Part shown: piece after piece, positions 59,909 through 64,000 of the stretch
Position numbering within the stretch: the first letter of the stretch is position 1
Layout of the letters: every line of letters starts with the position of its first letter
Assembly: GCA_023055355.1 (NCBI GenBank)
Contig: JALJCS010000001.1
Location: forward strand, 52,147,381 to 52,211,380
DNA from: Agelaius tricolor
Taxonomy: Eukaryota; Chordata; Aves; Passeriformes; Icteridae
Length of the DNA stretch: 64,000 nt
Direction: 5' to 3'
The notes under the pieces: generated by a model
Databases searched by the model: none
Told to the model about the DNA's origin: nothing
What the model saw: only the letters and a program-made list of their open reading frames with translations
Program-made: the position numbers and the translations under genes

Positions 59909-60850
59909 TCTGTAGGCAAGGGCTGACACGAAGCTGACATTGTTTGTCTTGACTTTATCAAGGCTTTCATCATTGTCTCCCATAACATTCTTAAAAACAA
60001 AATGATGAAGTACAGACTAGAAAAATGGACAGAGATGGACTGAATCAGACAGGAAAAACAAAGCCAGATACCAAAGTATGTAAGACAGCAATCCAGGCCT
60101 TGAAACAAAGAAACTATTACTAAACTGTCAGGCTCAAAGGTTTTCAATCAACAGAACAAATTGCAGCTGGATAACACTCACTAGAGGTATAGCCCAGGGG
60201 TTTGTAGTGCAGAAATTCTGTCTGAATGGACACTAAGCTGACCAAGAGACACCAGTGTACCCTTGCATCAAAATTCAACAGCCTCTGGCTTCATTAAGAG
60301 AAATCTTTCCAGCAGGATGAAGGAAAAGATCATTCTCTCCACTTAGCCCTGGTGAGACATATCTGGAGAACTAGGCCAAATTTTGAGTTTCCCAGGAAAG
60401 GAAAGACATGGTATGAGTCCAGCAAAGAGTCACAAAAATTTAGATAATGGACCTTCTGTCACAAAACAAAACAGAGGGCTGGCTCTGTTCAGCATGAAGT
60501 TGAAAAGACTCGGGGGGGATTATGACAATGTGTAAAAATACCTGACCAGAGGAGGTAAAGAAGACAGAGCCAGATGATTAGTGATGCCCAGTGCCAAGAA
60601 AAGAGGCAATAGGCACTAATGGAAATAAAGTTACTTCTCCTTAACATTAGAAAAAATGTATTCTGTAAATCAAATTAGCATATGTTTACTGAAAACAAGG
60701 TCATATTCAGGTTTCCCTGAGAGGTTTCAAAGTCTGCATCCTTAGAGGTATTAAAACCTCAACTAAACATGGTCCTGGTGAACATTTGAGAAGGGGATTG
60801 GCCTAGATAATCTTCAGAGCTTCCTTCCTATCACAGCTGTTTAGTGATAC

Positions 60851-62318
60851 AACAACATCAATCTTAATACACAGGACCCTGACTCTTGTTAGTTCTTGTA
60901 TGGGCACATACAGACACACACATGAGCTTTGATCCCAGCTAGAAAAAACAGTTAAAATCTAAATTTTATTCAGTCTTAATTTTAAAAAGGATATTTTCTC
61001 AGGAGATATTTAGAATGCAGTACAAATAGTTTACAGTTTCTGGGATTAGATGAGCAAAATTGTGCAGGAATTCCATAGAAAAAATGCAGCAGATAGTGGT
61101 CTGTGGTGTTCTTTCTTCTTCCTAATTTGGTGTTAGACACTGCCTTAGAACTTTATCACATGTTAAGAGAGCTTTATCTTCTGTCTTCTTTAAGCCAACA
61201 GTACCAGCTTTCAGAGCTGCTGGAGCCGAAGACTATCTTCTTTTCCTACAGTGTCCTTCACCACTTCCCAGGGTTTAGAAACCTTTACATAACAAACTTC
61301 CAACTGCATAGAAAGGCTTTTACCACTCATTTATGTGCCATTCATATTTCTCCCTGCTTTTTTTTTTTTAATTTCCCTGAATGTTTATATACCCTATATA
61401 TATAAAACATAATATATAATCAGTCTGTCTCCCCTTTCCTTTCCTTCACATACTCACACAAAGTCTTCCTTCCTTTTTGTGTGTTGGAAAGCCAAAAGTA
61501 ATGTATTCCTCTGAACAGCTGGGGAACTTTCATGCTACATGCAAATCAGTTTAAAAAGTAACAAACCTCGGGAAAATGGGACAAAAACCTACAATAGCTC
61601 AAATTGTAGTTCCGATACAAATCTCTCACTGTTCAGAAAATTGTGTTCATTGTCTTTTATTTTTAGAAAATTCATTACAAGAACTTAAAAAGGAGATGTA
61701 TTCTTCTGCATTGTAGCATATTCAGAAATTCCATTTTTATCTAGTAACTCTATTCATTTGGGAACATGCAGTGAACCAGCAGGACAAGGCTCATTTCAGA
61801 AACATGGCAAAGTAGGACAGTGTCCTACCAATGACAAAGAAAAAAATAAAAATAAATAAATTTAAAGAGGCATACTTCCAGTTTTCTATTGACTTGCGTT
61901 CTTGTTTTTATAATACTGTAAAAGATATCATTTTTAAATGAGCCCTGGCTAGCAAAAACTGAACATACAAATATTGCATTTTAATGCACAAAGTTTTTTT
62001 CTCTTGTGGAAATACACATGGAGTATGGACTTTCTCCGTGCTGGAAAACAAACAAGAGGAAATAAATATTACATGTACAGCATGTTGGAATTATGAATTT
62101 AAATCCGTTCTCGTTATAGCATTGAAAATGTTGCAATTTCTCTGAGTTAATGCCAGTGTAATTTGAGTATGGATTACAATCATGACAGGTCAAAAAACTG
62201 AAGCCAATCTGCCAGAGAGTCATTGCTATTAAGTAAAGATTTTACTGGGCCCAATTAATTACTCTCAAAAATATTTGCATTTTCCAAAATATCCAGACAC
62301 TAGGGAATGCTAAGATTT

Positions 62319-62319
<1 letters not shown>
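60851..62319. other. AT-rich non-coding sequence, no gene seen
   Basis: No gene. The part from about 62090 to 62290 is complex and includes GGGCCCAATTAATTA (62248-62262), which could belong to a conserved element. An A/T low-complexity patch lies at 61838-61865. Confidence 0.5.

Positions 62320-62347
<28 letters not shown>
62320..62347. repeat. Run of 28 T
   Basis: An uninterrupted T homopolymer, the longest in the window. On the minus strand this would be a poly(A), but no retrogene or LINE body is recognisable next to it (minus-strand upstream is 62348 onward). Confidence 0.95.
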
Positions 62348-62351
<4 letters not shown>

Positions 62352-64000
62352 AAGACATGTTTGCCTCCTTCTCTTTTTTTCAGAAAGTCAGAAAGTAGCA
62401 TAAGAATTCTGGAAGGGAAATCAAGATAATCTGTTCCAAGTGTTCACAGTCCAAACATATACCCAGGAGTGCAAATTACTTGGTGAGCTTTTTCTAATCA
62501 TTAACATTTGCAAATATGACACTGCTCATAAGTGTAGCTCTGTTCTTCTAGACAGATTTTAAAAAATCAGCACCTATTTTGGTCACTGCCATAGCAGCCA
62601 GTTAAAAGTGGTGGCAAGAATGAAGAATTGAACATCAGACTTTTGAAATACAGTTAGTACTTGTTTAAAGAAATGTGTGTTTTAATGTTTGATAAAGAAA
62701 CATATATATCCATGTCATTAGGTTTCTCCAGGGGGAGATTCTTCAGGTGTATAGGAATGAAGCAACCAGGTTCTTCCATCTAATTTAACTTGTAATGTGA
62801 TCAGCTGTACCTTGCTCAGGACTATAACCTTCCAAAAATCCGAAACCTTACCTGGTGATCCAGCCAAAATACTGGGGCAGAGAAGAACTGGGTCACTGGT
62901 AGAAACTTATTTATTAAAATTGAAATAACTATTCGAAAATGTTAATCATTAGCACTTTTAATGAGTGCTGTGTTTTATAATGTACCAATAGTGTAATAAA
63001 TATTCACTGGGCAGACTTAATCTGTGAGCTTTGCATAAAAATGATAGAGCATTTGGGTTACAAAATTTAGGAACTGGACTATTTTTTTTTGTCAGAAGTC
63101 ACAGAAGCTTCTGATTTCCATTATCTTTCTGCAAAGAGTTTTTACTCAGGTTTGTTTTTATTAATAGGTTAACTTTAATGATATTTAGTTTTAGTAGATA
63201 AGTTAAATGTATTTTCAAGAACTGTATCTGCAGTGGTAACTTTTTATGGCTTTATGATTTTACAATCACATTTCCTGTAACCTCTCTGTGTCTGAAATTC
63301 TTTTTATTACACAGTACCACTCATTTCTCTGTAAGACTGGCAATCTGACTTTCACAGATGCCAAATAGAGGTACAGGCCCTAACTTCATCAGTCTTATTC
63401 AAAAGCAGATAGACTTGACATTGACCTCATCAGCAAAGATATCAACACATCACACCTGCAGGGTCACACATCTCATGCATTTAGGAAGTTGTCCTGGCTT
63501 AACACTGCTGATCTCCCACCTAAGATTTTTTCTTAGAGGTCAAGTCCTAAACTGAGACTTGTCATAGATTCACATCCTCTGTGGAGCAGACAGAGTACTA
63601 TAACACGAGCACAAATTCAGGCAAGCACAAATGGCAGTGGGCTTTTTTAAACAAAATTCAAGGCAGTGGCAGAATTTTCATGATTTGCACTGCAGTTTAG
63701 GGATAGCCTAGATTATGAAAGGCCTGGTTTATGGAAATCCTATTTAACCACCTTACTATCTTATATATTTTGGTAGCTGTGTTTGTTTTTCTGGTGATTT
63801 CTGAGGTGGACACTCAGCTGGACTCACTCCTTTCATGTTCAGCATTACACAAAAACAAATTAAGGACCTACCCACCCACAGCTTTGGGGTGTGTAGCAGA
63901 TCTCAAGCATCAGACCTTGTTAATTAAGCAGCAAGAGAGGTGGTCCTTTAAAAATAAGCTGCTTATACCTTATATAATAGCAACTGTACATGCTTATACC
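62348..64000. other. AT-rich non-coding sequence, no gene seen
   Basis: No recognised gene or repeat up to the window edge. The open frame at 63358-63555 (65 codons) is unrecognised. Confidence 0.5.

Larger units (their letters stand above)
59340..60850 (+). mobile_element. CR1 LINE, degenerate, interrupted by a SINE
   Basis: Ordered CR1 blocks on the plus strand: 'aacacttaaacaaactgagc', 'agtccacaggacctaatag', 'gagggagctggccactg', 'tttgaaagttcag' (then the SINE), 'tccctgggaaggtta', 'ctggaagccatttccaaac', 'ggattagtcagcatgaattt', then a reverse-transcriptase motif A region around 59938-59996 translating to DIVCLDFIKAFIIVSHNIL. CR1 consensus there is LDFSKAFDTVSH, so the second conserved aspartate is replaced. 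After 'agcccaggggt' (60190) the copy jumps to 'aagctgacca' (60236), which removes the aspartate-box (YADD-type) region. The 3' end is present: 'aggcaataggcac', 'cctgagaggtttcaaagtct', 'ggcctagataatcttcagag', ending at about 60849. It has many stops and is inactive. Confidence 0.9.

Noticed and set aside
62320..62347. Poly(T) as the tail of a minus-strand processed pseudogene
   Set aside because: No gene-like or LINE-like body and no target-site duplication are visible beside it.
63488..63540. Third LTR start (TCCTGGCTTAACACTG resembles the LTR head)
   Set aside because: The following sequence does not continue with the LTR block order.

Overview
The window looks like intergenic or intronic DNA from a bird, most likely an oscine passerine. 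Three things point there. (1) There are CR1 non-LTR retrotransposon copies on both strands, some with the avian-style 3' end. (2) Two copies of a tRNA-Ile-derived SINE with a CR1-like tail match the design of the zebra-finch-type family TguSINE1. (3) Two solo LTRs share a head close to TGTCGTGGTTTAAC, an LTR type I recognise from bird genomes. These assignments come from reading and remembered family consensus, not from a search. The DNA is AT-rich, with local G+C-richer blocks.

No protein-coding gene could be supported. Every open frame is short (at most 148 codons). None is recognisable as a cellular protein, and none continues across plausible splice sites into another convincing exon. The frames that do resemble a known protein are fragments of CR1 reverse transcriptase. 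I found no rRNA or functional tRNA gene, no CRISPR array and no prokaryote-type operon.

Layout. 1-9900: AT-rich non-coding sequence with a 13-bp hairpin near 2190 and an unclassified G+C-richer block at about 2690-4170. 9900-16000: a triple CAAGTGG cluster, a probable ancient repeat, a perfect 20-bp inverted repeat at 13881-13929, a truncated SINE at 14171-14287 and a 32-bp tandem duplication at 15721. 19060-19840: dense, non-repetitive sequence that looks like a conserved non-coding element, followed by a T/G-rich tract. 24690-25135 and 31950-32440: old CR1 remnants, minus strand. 29940-30800: a better preserved CR1, minus strand, with an internal deletion through the reverse transcriptase. 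37485-38064 and 40595-41236: two solo LTRs of one family, both minus strand. 44007: (ATT)n. 52934: (GGAA)n. 59340-60850: a degenerate plus-strand CR1 interrupted by a SINE and containing an AT-rich tract. 62320: a run of 28 T.

There is no gene network to describe. The story is layered retrotransposition: ancient CR1, then lineage CR1, then a SINE inside CR1, plus ERV LTRs. Between these lie unique stretches, a few of which are candidate regulatory elements. No previously undescribed system is evident. The most distinctive unexplained signal is the perfect inverted repeat at 13881-13929.
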